Positions 1 through 10,525 of a DNA stretch of 64,000 nt are shown here, piece after piece; positions within the stretch are counted from its first letter, which is position 1, and every line of letters starts with the position of its first letter. The notes under the pieces were generated by a model that was not told where the DNA came from, ran no database searches, and worked only from the letters and a program-made list of their open reading frames with translations. Source of the DNA: Diphasiastrum complanatum (taxonomy: Eukaryota; Streptophyta; Lycopodiopsida; Lycopodiales; Lycopodiaceae). The stretch is from contig CM055106.1 of NCBI GenBank assembly GCA_029204225.1, forward strand, positions 43,809,003-43,873,002. The letters are read 5' to 3'. The position numbers were made by a program, and so were the translations under genes.

Positions 1-403
1 CCGGGGTAGTCATGTATCGTCCACATTAGAATTCCATGAACAACGAAGTTTTGTTGTTGTAAAGGTCTCGAGATGTTGTGAGCATGAATACCATTCTAAA
101 GAATGCACAATTCATCGATCAAAGGTGCAAGATACACATCCATGTTCTTGGCCTTGTACTTTCATGGAATCAAAAAAGCCAATTTTTAGATAGTACTATT
201 TTTATACATTCTCGCTTATATGATTCTTTTGCATCTTGGTGCAAGCTCAAATTCTACACGCATATCTCTCTTCTTTTGTTAACAAATGTATGAAAGTTCT
301 ACTCCAATATGCATTAAAGTTCTGTAATCAATTTTCTTTTCTACTTTATTTCAGTATATTAGGGTTTATTGTAATGTATTGTATGTTTATGAATGTAGTA
401 ATC
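1..403. other. no recognised gene; AT-rich lead-in
   Basis: I see no recognisable protein or RNA here. Short ORFs exist but have no family signature. It lies directly upstream of the En/Spm-like gene and may be its intron, its upstream region or the end of a neighbouring transposase gene outside the window. Confidence 0.4.
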
Positions 404-1398
404 ATGTCGGGGTCAGGCAGTGGTGAAAGCTCGGGAGACTTTGTAAAAAATTTATATGAATCATTAACTCCTGAGCAGAAAACACAATTGCAAAGTATGC
501 TTAGCCAAGATGAGGGTGGTCCCTCACAAGCAGCCGCGGCTCCCACCCCCACCGAAGAGTCTTCCACAAATCCTTATTATGACGTGGATCCTCAAGGCAA
601 TATAATTGCCAATAGAAAAGGGAGGGTGGTTTTGGACTGACTCTATTCTTTATGTCAACGCCATTTTGGCGACAAATTATTTAGTAAATGGTCCGAACAA
701 CCTGCCGCCGATAAACGATAGGTTATTGGTACCCTTCGTGACGAATTCCAACAAGAAGAGGAATTCGAGGAGAAGAAAATTCATAAGCATATGAGCTTAT
801 GGATTAGACATCGTCATGATATGGCACGACAAGCTGATAGGGATGGGCAATCCAAGCCCTCCTAGTGTTCAAGATATGATTGGAACCGTGTAAAAGTGGA
901 TGAATGAACACCAAATAAATACAAGATTCAGAGAGATGTTGCGGCCGCTAGGATGCATGGGATAGGCAATTCTAGGTTGGGCTCGAGCGGAAAGGTGGGA
1001 TTGCAAGCAAGCATGGTAAGTGAACTTACACTACTCTTATAGTTTATCTTTGATTTCATATGCTTTTATTTTTTAATATGCATTATGACTAGGTGCTTCA
1101 ACGTAGCCCTAAATTAATTTCAACTTAAATTGAATGCATGGATAATTGGCAGACTATGGATGTCTGCCAACTAAGGAGGAACACGAATATGCCTACAGGG
1201 AGTCGTACGACACATTAGTCGACAAACTAAAGAGCGAGGGTCATCCTCCAAACGTAAGTACTAGTTTTTGTATTCATACTAATGTGGTTTGTATCATGAT
1301 GTCAATTTTATTTAATTTGATACGATAAAACATTAAATATTTATGTAGTTTGTTTGCTCGTGTTCATGTAGACTGGACGTCACGACGACGACGAGTAG
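404..1398 (+). pseudogene. decayed En/Spm (CACTA)-like element gene, spliced remnant
   Basis: The reading starts at ATG 404 with a Ser/Gly-rich start, then a helical stretch (FVKNLYESLTPEQKTQLQSM), an Ala/Pro/Thr linker and VDPQGNIIANRKGRVVLD. In-frame stops fall at 638-640 and near 716. Translation resumes as a Glu/Lys-rich segment (TLRDEFQQEEEFEEKKIHKH, then MSLWIRHRHD). A donor-like GTAAGT follows 1015. An acceptor AG at 1151-1152 opens an exon reading DYGCLPTKEEHEYAYRESYD and ending in PPN at another GTAAGT (about 1255). A last acceptor at 1370-1371 gives a nine-codon exon ending HDDDE-stop at 1398. The layout resembles the first gene of plant En/Spm elements (PF03004-like), judged from memory of the family rather than an alignment. 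At least two stops and one frameshift make it a pseudogene. The GACGTC repeats downstream fit a CACTA subterminal region. Confidence 0.45.
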
Positions 1399-1945
1399 AT
1401 TAGATTTATAAATCTTAGTTGATGTTAGATTTAGAAAGACTCTTGCGACATTAAAGCACAAATTTTGTAATACATTGATTCATATTATGAAAATATTATT
1501 ATTGCAATTGTTCGTGCTATATTGCCATTGCTTTTATATGTGCAATGTTCTTTTTTTTTAAAATTGCAATGTCAAATTTAGGGATGTGGATTGACGTAAT
1601 AACCAACTAAGAAATTAAAACCATGTGCAATGTCAGATTTCAAAACAACAATCAATATCATATCTAAAAATCTAAATGAAATTTATGATATGCACAAAAC
1701 AATGCAATAAAGTATTGTCATTCATAATGAACATGAAGTAATGCAATAAAATATGAAGTGGAAAGCAGTTTAAGAATGAAAAGTACCTCATGCTTAGTTT
1801 GTTGTTTGATCCAATGTTGAATGCAACTCAAAAATATTGTTTTAAAAACAATTCACGAACATCGCTTCTCCAAGAACTCAACTCCAAGAATAGTCCAATA
1901 AAAATGTGCGCGCTGTTTTTTACGAGTTTTATTACTTTTTTACCT
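1399..1945. other. AT-rich, no gene seen
   Basis: AT-rich sequence between the last exon of the En/Spm-like gene and the GACGTC repeats. It could be that gene's 3' untranslated and trailing DNA. I see no ORF with family features. Confidence 0.4.
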
Positions 1946-2472
1946 AATTTGGGACGTCGGAATCCGACGTCCTACCGCGTCGGATAGATGTCAGACACAC
2001 GTCAGACATATTTTTTGATCATTCTGTTTACAGACGTTGGACTCCGACAACTTTATGGGACGTCGGATTCCGACGTCCAAGCATACGTCGAATGGACGTC
2101 GGATGGGTGTCGGACATCCGTCGATGAAATTTTGGCATCATTTGGTGTTTACATATGTCGAAATCTGACTGAATTCTAAGATGTAACAATGCGACATCCA
2201 CATCAGAGCGTTTGCGACATCTTTGAATGTCGCAATGCGGCGTCCACGTAGGACGTCGCAATGCAACATCCACGTAGGACGTCACAATGCGACGTCCACA
2301 TCAACCGTCGCATTGCGATGTCCATGTCAGATCGGGTTTCCGTATCGGAAAAATACGTTTCAGAATTTGGCATGTTGTGCCTGTCGGAATGCGACGTTTT
2401 TAAAGTCATCGGATTCCGACGACCTTATAGTGACGTGTTTTTCTGACGTCTGTGACGAATTAAAAAAAAAAT
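1946..2472. repeat. GACGTC-rich palindromic repeat field (CACTA subterminal-like)
   Basis: Dense imperfect copies of CGTCGGA/TCCGACG and CGTCGCA/TGCGACG in both orientations. Two 21-bp palindromes lie at 1952-1972 and 2058-2078, identical apart from the central base, and looser copies continue to about 2460. Plant CACTA elements carry short repeated transposase-binding motifs in both orientations near their ends, so this suits the 3' subterminal region of the element upstream. A clean CACTA-type terminus is not visible at the right edge, where sequence passes into a copia gag fragment near 2520. Confidence 0.55.
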
Positions 2473-2522
2473 AAGCTCGCGATTCACATCGCAAAACACA
2501 TCGCAAATCGCGACGGGTGTTG

Positions 2523-2935
2523 TTGTGGCCACAGTTCCACAAGGATTAGCATCAATTTTGAAAAGCTTACCACAACTAGTCCCTCTTGCTACCTTATCAT
2601 CATTTCTCTTCTTGAAACAATTAGAAGCAAAATGCCCCTTCTTACCACAAAGGAAGCACTTCTTGTTGGCTTTGCAGCTTGTTGATGTTTGTGATGACTC
2701 TTCATCTCTCTCCTCCTTTGAGTTGTCCTTCATGAAATGTTGATGTTGCTCTTTGTCCCTTCCTCTTGGCTTGTCCCTTGTGAAGTATGCTTTCTCCTTT
2801 CCACTATAGATGGATTCCAATGTGTCCCAAGCCTCCTTGGATGTGATACACGAGCCAATATCACACAACAATTCATTTGAAACATTTACCAAAAGGTGTT
2901 TCACATGTGTGGAAGACTTCATGAAGAAAACTAAG
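2523..2935 (-). pseudogene. Ty1/copia gag fragment (element A)
   Basis: On the minus strand the translation shows a gag core (VNVSNELLCDIGSCITSKE, then AWDTLESIYS), a deletion, a Lys/Ser-rich linker, and an intact CX2CX4HX4C zinc knuckle (CFLCGKKGHFASNC). Nucleocapsid zinc knuckles bind retroelement RNA. The N-terminal third of gag is replaced by unrelated sequence, and protease, integrase and RT are absent. It abuts the GACGTC field on one side and LTR-like DNA on the other. It is closest in style to elements H and K. Confidence 0.75.
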
Positions 2936-3640
2936 TCCCAACAAGCTCTTCCCCTCAAGTAGAGAGAGAAAATACCACTTTTGGGCTCATCTAGAGAGAG
3001 AAGACAATACAAGCAAAATTGGCAAATCTCCAAATTGACTGAAAAAACTCATAGATCTCTCATACATTAATGAAGGAAATGAAAGTGCATATAGAAACTC
3101 ATGGAGATCCAAGCTTAATTCTTATTGGACCCCTTAAACATAGCCTCTCTAATCCTATTGGATGTGTGATGCAACATCCCTCACTTATGATTGGACCCTT
3201 ACAACACATCTCTCTCTTATGATTGGACCCTTTGACTTTTGCCACCACATAGGGTGCATCACTCATCAAACCTTAAAATTGACATGTGTAAGCAACCGAA
3301 CTAGCTTGAGTTACATCACAATTGAATTTTGGCCTAATCATGACAAAACATGTGTACTTGACCATTTGACCTCTAAAGTCAAAATTGGCCCTATCACCTA
3401 GTGACACCAAGCTGCTTGACTAGCAATCTTTATGATACCCCTAAAGTCAACATTATAAACTATTTATAACTATTTTACACATGTGGGATCATGCTCCACA
3501 CATGTGAAATGTACTCACAAACATAAAATCATAAAATTATCAAGATAGATTTTTGACTATTTTTCACATCAGACACCGTTTTAGTAATTTTGGGAAAATC
3601 CCAAGTTCCATTCTTTGCAAAAACCATGAAATTTGATTTC
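2936..3640 (-). repeat. LTR-like remnant upstream of gag A
   Basis: The stretch has AGAGAGAGAAAA boxes and repeated TGATTGGACC / CCTATTGGA motifs. Similar motifs recur at 62150-62320 and 63090-63260. It lies where a 5' LTR or leader of the minus-strand gag fragment should be. LTR boundaries and a primer site are not defined. Confidence 0.4.
3429..3565 (-). repeat. dispersed repeat, inverted copy at 15168-15290
   Basis: About 115-135 bp, including the near-palindromic ACACATGTGGGATCATGC followed by TCCACACATGTG, matches the reverse complement of 15168-15290 with few differences. It is probably a piece of the same LTR family in opposite orientation. Confidence 0.75.
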
Positions 3641-3850
3641 TTATTTGTTTCTTCATACTATTTGCACATGTTTTTTGTTTGGAGATTGATTGAAAGAAGG
3701 TAATCCTTTTATACATCTCTCTTAATCATTTTATGTTGACTCTATGGTTTGTTCATGGATAACATTTTATTTTTATATGTCACTCTTAACCAAAACGAGA
3801 ACTATAGACATCAAAAACATCATACAATACTTTCGAGTTATATTTTTAAC

Positions 3851-4107
3851 AAAATCATGATTTGTGGACTGTTTTTTTTGCTAGGCAACTGGCCGGTTGT
3901 AGTCAGCAACTCTATCCATACACCCCCACTGTGATTTGTGGTCATATTTTAACATCAAGCACCATTTTGATTTAATGAATTCATAAATGCTTTATCTTGA
4001 AGTGTTTATGTGTTTTAAAAATAATTCAGTGGGGGTGTATGGATAGAGTTGCTGACTACAACCGGCCAGTTGCCTAGCAAAAAAAACAGTCCACAAATCA
4101 TGATTTT
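3851..4107. repeat. perfect 81-bp inverted repeat with 95-bp spacer
   Basis: The left arm 3851-3931 and right arm 4027-4107 are exact reverse complements over all 81 bases, including an eight-base T/A run. The spacer is 3932-4026. Arms start AAAATCATGATTTGTGG and end CACCCCCACTG. I find no clear target-site duplication: left flank TTTTTAAC, right flank CTTTCAACC. It may be a foldback or MITE-like element, or a small-RNA hairpin locus. No ORF spans it convincingly. Confidence 0.9.
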
Positions 4108-5161
4108 CTTTCAACCTGAGCACATCTCAAGTTTTCAATTGCACCACTGAATTATTTTTAGCTAGTTTTATATCGCAATTTACAATGAATGAAGCTTTTT
4201 GGTGGATGTTATGTTCTCTTTTATAAAATCGCACTAGATAAATTTCTCTTTTATATATAGACATTGTGAAATTTCTAAGAAATTGATGCATTTGCCAAAT
4301 GTAATTGCTATATATTTTATTAAAATAGTAATCATATTGTAACAACAAATCATGTTTATATCACGAGTCAAAGTATAAAAAAAATTGTCTACACACATCT
4401 TTACCCTCAAGTAACGAAACCAACAATTATTGACTCTTGATTTCATTTAATTATGTTACAAACTTTTATTGAGTTGCAATTTGTTCACGATAGGTTTTGA
4501 GGTGCATGTGATAACCTTCATGATTATTTGGATTTAATTTATCATTTGATTATGATTGTACAATTATAAATGTATAATTTTAATAGCTAGAACATAAACA
4601 AAAGACAAAATTGTTAATGTATGTGCAAGGTATTGGCTTTTGTTGTGATTGTATAATTATGAATGTATATTATTAATAGTTGAAACACAAACAAAAAACA
4701 AAATTGATAAACATATGTGCAATGTATTTGGATTTTGTTGTAACTAACACATGATTTACACAGTGCTTGATAGTAGTTAAACATGTACAAATGAAAATAT
4801 GCACAATGCTCTATATTGTGAACTACCACTGTCATATTTCATTGGGTATAACATATTTGCAACATGAACAATGATTACTACAAGCATAACCTATGCATTT
4901 TTCATCTATGTGATTGTCATTGAACAAGCCAAATTACTTAAGTATGATTTTATAATATAAAAATAATTAATTCAATTTACATCCAATTTTGAAATTCAAG
5001 AAAATCAAACATAAAACTTGATATCCAATAAATAAATAAAAACCATCATATTGATAGAAATAAGATACACACATGAACATTAAATTTATGAAAGATAAAA
5101 TAAAAAATATATCATTTGAATAATGAATGTACAAAATATATTGTATGAGATTTGAACATTT
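4108..5161. other. AT-rich intergenic; tandem duplication 4554-4741
   Basis: Very AT-rich with no convincing gene. Two adjacent diverged copies of a 93-95 bp unit lie at 4554-4646 and 4647-4741, each running from GATTGTA to TTTTGTTGT. The right end supplies the 3' trailing region of the minus-strand phosphatase-like ORF. Confidence 0.6.
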
Positions 5162-6124
5162 TTAAAGTCTTTTCCATTTTTCCAATGGGCGCAAATATCT
5201 CTTTCCAGTCGTGTAAGGTTTACAATAGCCAAGCTCTATTGCTTTTAGGCTAGCTTCCATGTCACTCATACTTTGTACTGGTCGCATGTCCTCTAATATT
5301 TTCAATTGACTTGATGTCAACTCTAAAGGTGAATCAGGTCTTCGTCTTTTTTGTTGCTCTCCTTCGAGTACCTGTGAATTGGTAGCCTCAATTCTTGGTG
5401 ACGAAGAGTAACTTGATTGCAATAAATATTCTGATGAAACTCGAGAACTTGTACTACTAGGAAATATCTTTATAACATATTGAAAATGTCCATACAAAGC
5501 ATGACCTTCTATCACTAGCAGTTGTCCATATCTTGTTGCTTCTATGACTGGCCGAACATCAAGAACTTGTGTTAATTTGAGAAGATACGAAAAAAGCTTG
5601 TAGTTGAGTACATCATCTTCAACTTCTTCTATAAATGGATTGGAAAATATGCAATTTCCAGGATTGTTAAGACATCCTTTGTATGGACTATCATCTATTA
5701 ATATGGTAGTTCTTTCATCACAGAAACCTGTGAAATTTGCCCACACTTGATATAGTGGCTTGAACATTGATTCCACATTTGGCTTGTCTGGTCTATATAA
5801 ACAAGGTGACGATTGCTTGAAACATTTTTCTTGTCCCCAAGTCATAAAAGAAGGAAATTGTCTTTTGGCCACATGCTCCAACAATTGAATCCTTGGTACA
5901 ATGTTCTTCTCTTTTGCACATGACCACAACCCAATATTAAAATGATTGGAAATTGCACTCAAGAAGTCATTGCAACCTGTGCGTAGTATGATCCTTTCCC
6001 ACCCAATGTTATAAATCTCTTGGTTGGTTTGACCATTTCCAACAAACTTGCACATCAATAGTCCATTGAGATCTAGTATCAGTGTATGATAGTGCAACTT
6101 GTCACCTATGCTTTCACATGACAT
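5162..6124 (-). CDS. FCP1/NIF-like HAD-fold domain protein, atypical active site
   Basis: An uninterrupted 320-codon minus-strand frame; I start it at the first real ATG (6124), since only a TTG lies further upstream in frame. The first 165 residues look like an FCP1 homology (NLI-interacting factor) domain: TLILDLNGLL at 14-23, GLWSCAK at 65-71, and TTILIDDSPYKG at 139-150. FCP1/SCP enzymes are Mg-dependent phosphatases using DxDx(T/V); here the second Asp is Asn (DLNGL), a variant known in plant NIF-family proteins that should weaken or abolish catalysis. The second half is Ser-rich with a basic KRRRP patch (possible nuclear signal). No signal peptide or membrane segment is seen. It may be an intact gene, or the last exon of a gene including 6583-8552. 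Expression is unproven. Confidence 0.7.
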   Translation of the reverse strand: MSCESIGDKLHYHTLILDLNGLLMCKFVGNGQTNQEIYNIGWERIILRTGCNDFLSAISNHFNIGLWSCAKEKNIVPRIQLLEHVAKRQFPSFMTWGQEKCFKQSSPCLYRPDKPNVESMFKPLYQVWANFTGFCDERTTILIDDSPYKGCLNNPGNCIFSNPFIEEVEDDVLNYKLFSYLLKLTQVLDVRPVIEATRYGQLLVIEGHALYGHFQYVIKIFPSSTSSRVSSEYLLQSSYSSSPRIEATNSQVLEGEQQKRRRPDSPLELTSSQLKILEDMRPVQSMSDMEASLKAIELGYCKPYTTGKRYLRPLEKWKRL

Positions 6125-6582
6125 TTTTTGCAAAAAAAGTTTGTCATTATTTATGAAACTTGAGAACTGTATTTTTTTTCTATTTTATCAAGTTCCACCT
6201 CTTGTAAAGTGATCTCTTTGCCTTTTGTACTTCCTATCACAACGTTCACAAATAAGATTGTTGAAACAAGTTTTATTAAAAAAAGGAATTGTAATTATTT
6301 ATTAAGTTTTTACTATTTTTGATTGATAATATAGTGGATATTGAGTACATGCGCACAAGCACATGATTCATTTGTTTTAATTTTGACAGACAAAAATATA
6401 TATTTCAAAATGAAATCACTAATAAAATGATATCAAATGATAAGATTTAATTCATGTACATAGAGGAGTTTTAAATATCTACAATTATCTAACTGTTTGA
6501 TGCCTACCATGGCCATTTGTACACTACAAAAAAGCTACTATAAACTATGGAATTATAGGTATCAAAACTTGAGAAATCTATG
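6125..6582. other. spacer between the two minus-strand coding blocks
   Basis: AT-rich, no coding signature. It could be an intron or the promoter side of the phosphatase-like ORF. It contains a CACTA-type terminus-like string at 6522-6535. Confidence 0.4.
6522..6535 (+). other. CACTACAAAAAAGC, CACTA-terminus-like string
   Basis: The 14-mer CACTACAAAAAAGC matches the usual start of plant En/Spm (CACTA) terminal inverted repeats. No partner end or 3-bp target duplication was found, and 14 bases can occur by chance in AT-rich DNA. Confidence 0.3.
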
Positions 6583-8552
6583 TCAATCACCTATAGAAAG
6601 ATGACTTTCCTGTTCAAGTACATCAATTTGAATATCAGAAGGGGGTTCACCACTCTCATCAATTTTTTTTTGTTTCTCTGTTTTATCCCATATCGCCCCT
6701 GCTTCTTGTACTATAGAGGCAAGTTCTTCAACATTTGTAATAGGCATAGGAGTATGACTTTCTTCTATTGAACTTGGAACCTCTAACAATCTTGCAAATT
6801 TTGCCACTGACGGAATTTGTGTCCACGATATTTGAACATGTTGCCTCCAGAGCTTTTGCTTCCATATCAGTCAATACAATGGCAACTCCTTTTCGTTCCA
6901 TTAGTAGCCCTTCTTTCAAAGCAACTCCTCCACATAAAACATCTACTACAAATTGATCTTCTCTACAAAACGCTTTTACGAGATCTTGAATAAAAATAGG
7001 ATCCTTAAGATTTTTCAATAAATGAATTCCAACCATTTCATATGGTTGGTCTTTGATGTCATCCTCATCATCCAAAGTTATCGTTGAAGTGTCCCATGAA
7101 ATGTCAACTGTCCCTGTTCTGCTTAGAATTAAGTTGTTGTAGGTCACAAATCTGGAATCTTTACTTAAAAAGATTACCACAACTGCTGCTGTGTAGGAGT
7201 TTGTTGTAATTCCTTGTTTTTTTTATTTTGATCTATAAACTCCCACCTCGTAATGGAAAGTATATTCTAGTTTTTTTAATGCCATAACTAGATTTGAAAT
7301 ATATATAAAATCCATAAATGATACCATGACTAGTTCATTAGTACCATTAAAAGTTTGGACATGAGAGATTGAAGCTTTGAAATAGTCCTTTGTTCATACT
7401 TCCGAATTCTCCTTATGTAGTTGTGTATCTAGATTGATCAATCCTATAGATATAGGACCATCAACCTTTTTTGAGAATTCTGCATGTCTTTCAAATTGAA
7501 AGCCAGCTGTACAAATTCTCCAAGGACTTTGATTTACTTCCGTATCTAAGCCTTTGCACTTCAAATACAAGCGGTGAACATTATTTTTGACTATTGCCGG
7601 CAATTTACATCTGCAATAATAGCACAATGTTGAGGATGTGTACAAAATTCTTTTATTAGCTGCAATACATGGTCCTTTACCAATCCTCGATACACTATGT
7701 GACTAGGAGCTTGAAAACATCTTGTCACATCAATGTTATAGGATGTGTCCATTCCAAATGGATAATATCCCTTCCAATTATATAGGAGTTGCAAGCCCTG
7801 CTCATTGTCAACACTCAACGAGTCTTCCATTTTTGAAACCATAGCATCTGCTTGTTGATTTAAGGGCATTATTTCCATAGATTTGGCACTATGTTTTTCT
7901 GTTTGCTTAGATGTGGAACCTTGTTTCTATTATTTCTGTTTTCAATAGTTTTTTTTTCTTGATTTTTCGTAAGTTTTCTTCTTTTTGTTTTTTCTCCCTT
8001 TTGAACATCCGAACTCTTTTTGAAAAAAGATGTGACATCTGTCAATTCTCCCTTTACAATTAAAAATCCCTCAATAATTTGCATCATGTCCGTGATGCCA
8101 GCATCCTCAAGGTTATCGAAACTCATTAAGTTCCAACCAAGATCCTTCATGGAGCCACGTTTGTCATCCTTGCTTGATTGCATGTCTTTGAGACTAAATC
8201 CTTCAAAAGGTAGATTGATCAACATAATTTTTTCATCCTTGGAACTCTCTACAACAACCCTAAGACATGGTGTTGCATATTTTCCTTCACTCTCTTTAAC
8301 ATTCCAAACTACTCCCATATCGTCGTACTCTTGATCTTTTGAATAGATATATAGATGTACATCTTTCATATGTATTCCTAATGTGTCGTATGTTTCCATA
8401 TACCAATTAATTGGTTTTTTTTCTTCTCCAATTGAATCAGCCAAGTCGATCTCACCTGCTATGATTAGACTTGGTTGAGTGTACCTGGCCTTCTTATGCA
8501 TAGGTGATTCCATGATAGTATCAAGTGAAAAAACTTGCTTGTCCTCAACCAT
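6583..8552 (-). pseudogene. frame-broken gene with methyltransferase-like motif, family unrecognised
   Basis: Minus-strand coding blocks in order: 8552-7869 (about 228 codons from MVEDKQVF, with a Lys-rich end KTKRRKLTKNQEKK); 7878-7591; 7645-7400; a likely intron of about 210 bp (7189-7399, acceptor CTACACAG); then 7188-6728 and 6807-6583. The joins at 7870, about 7620 and about 6800 need frame changes. In the fourth block, QFVVDVLCGG, then LKEGLLMERKGVAIVLTDME, resembles the glycine-rich SAM-binding motif I and following strand of class I (DNA N4/N6-type) methyltransferases. The expected catalytic (D/N/S)PP(Y/W) motif is not visible. The first block is acidic with no family I recognise. Codon structure stays protein-like despite breaks, so it decayed recently or its splicing is misread. 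With 5162-6124 it forms the only non-retroelement coding cluster here. Confidence 0.5.
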
Positions 8553-8679
8553 TGTACCTACATGCAAAATTCACAATACTTGTGTATTCAACAAAGAGCA
8601 TTTGAGAGTATGAAATTTGTAATTACAATAGTAGTATATAGTATCAATAAATAGCTTGGATATGCAAGCTCAAGCAAGG

Positions 8680-10511
8680 GCTACAAAGTCTATCTCCCAT
8701 CCTTGAACAAATTTGTTGTTTCAAGGGATGTCATCTTTGATGAACATCATATGCATATGCTTGAAGAAGGCTCAAGTGCTCCAACAATCAAGAAGAAGAT
8801 GGCCGAGGAGCAAGATCTTGGTTTTGAGGAGGAGCTCATGGAGGAGCAAGCACCAAATCCACCTATCACACCAAGGAGATCTTCAAGGGCAAAAGTGGAG
8901 CCATCAAGGCTCACATATCAAGGCAAAGGACAGCAAGTTGAGGGTATCTCATCCACTTCTTATGCTTTATCTAGTTTTGAAGAACCATCTAATGTTGAAG
9001 ATGCATTGAACTCCAAAGAATGGTATAAAGCTATGTTGGATGAGTATGAATGAAACTTGGTTGCTTGTTGAGAGACCTCAAAGGAATGTAATAGGATGCA
9101 AGTGGGTCTTCAAGCTTAAGTTGAATGCAAATGGGAGTGTTAACAAACATAAAGCAAGATTAGTTGCAAAAGGTTATGCTCAAGAGAGAGGGATAGACTA
9201 TGAGGAAACTTTTGCACCCGTGGCCAAGATGGTCACAATAAGGCTAATCATTGCACTTGCATCACATTTTGGATGGATTCTATGTCAAATGGATGTCTCT
9301 AATGCTTTCTTGAATGGTTTTTTGGAAGAGGATATCTATATGGAGCAGCCACAAGGGTTCATCAAGCATGGAATGGAGAACAAAGTATGCCATCTCCAAA
9401 GAAGCATCTATGGCCTGAAACAAGCCTCGAGATCTTGGAATTCAAGAATACATTGCTATTTATTTCACTTTCTTTTGTTCAAAGTGAATATGATCCCACT
9501 CTTTACATTAAGTTTGATGATGTTGGTATTGTACTTTTACTCATTTATGTAGATGACATCATCATTAGTGGAAATAGTGTTGATGGTATTGAAAAAATCA
9601 AGATAGATCTATCCTTAGAGTTCAAGATGGTAGATCTAGGGTGTCTTCACTTCATCTTAGGCATAGAAGTACTTAGAGGGTCTGATTTTATCTTTATAAG
9701 TCAAGTAAAGTATGCTCAAAGTTTTTTGAAGAAGTTTAAGATGGAAGTATGCAAAAGTGTTGACACACCAATGGAGCAAGATGTAAAAGTGCCAAATGAA
9801 GATGATGAAAGATCCTTCATGGACATCACTTTGTTTAGGCAACTTATAGGTTCCTTTATGTGGATCACTATAACTAGACTAGATCTTAGCTTTAGTGTAT
9901 GTAGGTTGAGCCAATCCATGCAAAAGCCATTGAATATCCATTGGAAAAAGGCTAAGAGGATTCTAAGATACATCTCGGGTACATTGGATTTTGGGATTCT
10001 ATATAGAGGAGATGTGATTAACCTTAATGCATTTAGTGATTCAGATTTTGCAGGGGACAAGAGGGATAGGAAATCAACAAGTGATTATTCAACTTTCATA
10101 GGAGAAGGTGTGGTTTTATGGCTTTCAAAAAAGCAAGAAACTATATCTCTATCTTCAACTGAGGCCGAGTACAAAGCTTTGACAACCACTACAAAGGAGG
10201 TACTTTGGATCAAGAGATTATTGGTGGAACTAAAGATCATGGATTCATAGGAGGCACCAATCATCTACAATGACAATATATCAGCCCAACACCTTGCATC
10301 TAACCCAATCTTCCATGCAAGATCTAAGCACATTGAGATATGCCATCACTTTGTGAGAGAAATGGTGGAAGCCAAGGAGATTGCTTTGGAGCATGTTCCA
10401 AGCAATGAATGTGTAGCTGATCTACTTACTAAACCACTTCAAAAGACACCTTTTATGAAGTTCAGATCATCACTTGGAGTGATTAGTAAAGCAATGATTG
10501 AACCAAGCTAG
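8680..10511 (+). pseudogene. Ty1/copia pol fragment B: integrase tail, RT, RNase H
   Basis: It begins inside the integrase C-terminal region (KFVVSRDVIFDEHH), runs through an acidic linker, then the RT domain ([29 protein letters not shown]) with an intact YVDD box at about 9550-9561, and RNase H ending in IEPS-stop at 10511. Frames shift near 9045 and 9450, and a TAG sits in RNase H near 10248. Gag, protease and most of integrase are missing; the 5' break is at about 8680. A GAGGAGGAG-type polypurine tract (10516-10525) precedes the 3' LTR. It matches B2 (38941-40080, minus strand) very closely, so B is a young family. It cannot be autonomous. Confidence 0.9.
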
Positions 10512-10525
10512 ATAGTGAGGAGGAG

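Noticed and set aside
2028-2474. Several His/Arg/Thr-rich overlapping frames
   Set aside because: Shadows of the GACGTC palindromes, open on both strands at once because of the repeat.
4234-4835. Tyr/Ile/Asn-rich minus-strand frames
   Set aside because: AT-rich chance frames with no family features.
6125-6133. Three extra codons upstream of the phosphatase-like ATG
   Set aside because: The upstream start would be TTG, not used in plants as a normal start; the ATG at 6124 is preferred.
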